Assembly (NCBI RefSeq): GCF_000756665.1
Contig: NZ_ARXV01000013.1
Location: 1-64,000 of the forward strand
DNA from: Alcanivorax nanhaiticus
GTDB taxonomy: Bacteria > Pseudomonadota > Gammaproteobacteria > Pseudomonadales > Alcanivoracaceae
Direction: 5' to 3'
Length of the DNA: 64,000 nucleotides
Positions 62,996 through 64,000 of this stretch are shown piece by piece. A program made the translations under genes and the position numbers. Numbering within the stretch: the stretch's first letter is position 1; each line of letters opens with the position of its first letter. The notes beneath the pieces are model-generated. The model was given only the letters and a program-made list of their open reading frames with translations. It was not told where the DNA came from and searched no databases.

Positions 62996-64000
62996 CTACA
63001 AGGCGCCTTGAGGCAGTTGCATGGTCACACAATGCAGGCTGCCATGTTGTTCGATCAAGACCCGGCAGTTGACCGGTGTCACTGTACGTTCACCGGCAAC
63101 AGCGGCAAGGGCATCCATCGCGGGTTGATCCGTTTCACAGCCATAGACGGGCAGCAGGATCTTTTCATTAGTGATGAGGAAGTTGGCATAAGTGGCCGGC
63201 AACCGCTCACCCTCACGACTGTACTGTGCTGTGGGCAAGGGTAGCGGGACCAGTGTCAGATGGTGAGCGTGTGCCAATGCCTGCAGTTCCTGTTCCATAC
63301 GCTGAAGCGCTGGGTAGTGGCTATCACTGCTATCCGTGCACTGCACATAAGCGAGAGTACGGGCATCCACAAACCGGGCCAGGGTGTCCACATGGGCGTC
63401 AGTGTCATCTCCCTCCAACTCGCCATGGTCCAGCCACCAGATGTCCTTTACACCCAATTGCGCCTTGAGCAAGTCAGTGAGTTCCTGTTCGGATAGCGTC
63501 GGGTTACGGTTGGGGTTACGCAGACAGTGACGAGTGGTCAGCAGATGGCCAAGCCCATCGGTATCGACTGCGCCACCCTCCAGTACTAGTTGCTGGGGGC
63601 GCAGAGGGAGGGACCAGGGCAGGGCGCTATTCAGTGCGTTATCTCGACTGGCATCAAACTTGCCACCCCAGCCGGTAAACGTGTAGTCCAGCAGTTCAAC
63701 GCTTTCGTCTATTTCAACCGCCAAGGGGCCGAAATCCCGAGCCCAGGTGTCGTTATAGTCGGCGATAACCAGCTTGAGGCGTTCGGCAGATATGCCTCTC
63801 TGAGCGACCAGACGCTGGATACGGTTGTGCAGACTCTCGTTGCGACAGACCAGCAACACATGTTCATGATCAAGCAGAGCGGCCAGTATATCCAGATAGC
63901 ACTGTTCTGCTTCGGCAAGGTGGTCAGCCCAGTCGGTTTCCGGGTCGGGCCAAGCGAGCAGCACCCCCCACTGGGGGTGCCATTCAGGAAGAAATCGGCG
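62996..64000 (-). CDS. aguA: agmatine deiminase AguA (5' end outside window)
   Basis: Agmatine deiminase converts agmatine to N-carbamoylputrescine, the substrate of AguB. The frame stays open to the window end (reading RRFLPEWHPQWGVLLAWPDP), so at least 335 residues are present and only the first few are missing. Motifs: WARDFGPLAVEIDE, FTGWGGKFDASRDN, LVLEGGAVDTDGLGHLLTTRHCLRNPNRNP, LEGDDTDAHVDTLARF, and the catalytic Cys near the C-terminus in GSLHCVTMQLP. The family's GGGxxHC reads EQHGSLHC here. Confidence 0.95.
   Translation of the reverse strand, partial: RRFLPEWHPQWGVLLAWPDPETDWADHLAEAEQCYLDILAALLDHEHVLLVCRNESLHNRIQRLVAQRGISAERLKLVIADYNDTWARDFGPLAVEIDESVELLDYTFTGWGGKFDASRDNALNSALPWSLPLRPQQLVLEGGAVDTDGLGHLLTTRHCLRNPNRNPTLSEQELTDLLKAQLGVKDIWWLDHGELEGDDTDAHVDTLARFVDARTLAYVQCTDSSDSHYPALQRMEQELQALAHAHHLTLVPLPLPTAQYSREGERLPATYANFLITNEKILLPVYGCETDQPAMDALAAVAGERTVTPVNCRVLIEQHGSLHCVTMQLPQGAL

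Overview
The window looks like a contiguous chromosomal segment of a marine, Alcanivorax-like gammaproteobacterium. The inference rests on GC-rich coding DNA, classic gammaproteobacterial gene orders (cmoAB; sdhE-ygfX; rpoE-rseABC-mucD-lepA-lepB-rnc-era-recO-pdxJ), a full Na+-translocating NADH:quinone oxidoreductase operon and a phasin. The species call is inference. No phage, IS element, CRISPR array, rRNA or tRNA was recognised.

Layout. 0-4 kb: cmoA-cmoB (tRNA wobble modification), then a degenerate GGDEF-like protein, a small membrane protein and an SCP2/UbiJ-like membrane protein. 4-6.5 kb: a DUF445 membrane protein with a small membrane partner that resembles the gene at 2.9 kb, then a phasin. 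6.5-10.3 kb: repeat-rich intergenic DNA, a 3-hydroxyisobutyryl-CoA hydrolase, ygfZ, sdhE-ygfX. 10.3-22.6 kb: nadB, then the envelope-stress operon and the lepA/lepB/rnc/era/recO/pdxJ block. 22.8-29.1 kb: an iron-acquisition module (DUF4198, DUF2271 and PepSY proteins divergent from a two-component system and a catecholate-type TonB receptor) with Fur-like boxes. 29-33 kb: DUF4168 protein, YebC/YeeN, a LuxR-HTH/alpha-beta-hydrolase fusion, a GNAT protein. 33-37.3 kb: a branched-chain amino acid degradation operon (leucine dehydrogenase, E1alpha, E1beta, E2). 37.5-43.7 kb: csiV, mfd, tesB, a uracil-DNA glycosylase. 44-53.2 kb: long-form GAPDH, nqrABCDEF, apbE, nqrM. 53.4-61.6 kb: GNAT/C39-peptidase fusion, patatin, GDPD, then a sulfotransferase - glycosyltransferase - DUF2334 deacetylase group and an unknown exported protein. 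61.7-64 kb: a YecR-like lipoprotein and aguB/aguA (agmatine to putrescine), aguA running off the end.

How genes work together: ApbE and NqrM mature the Nqr complex encoded just upstream; leucine dehydrogenase feeds 2-oxo acids to the BCKDH E1/E2, and the 3-hydroxyisobutyryl-CoA hydrolase at 7 kb belongs to the same valine route; RseA/B/C and MucD control and execute the RpoE response; AguA and AguB are consecutive enzymes.

The most unusual feature is a dispersed family of intergenic elements (12 complete copies, plus a solo arm and a remnant). Each is made of arrays of a 7-bp unit (roughly RAGYTNC) facing its own inverted array across a variable core. Arms within one element share the same variant unit, and several arrays begin at or inside the stop codon of the preceding gene. 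The elements occur between convergent, co-directional and divergent genes and once inside the bkd operon. I know no name for this family. Its function is open.
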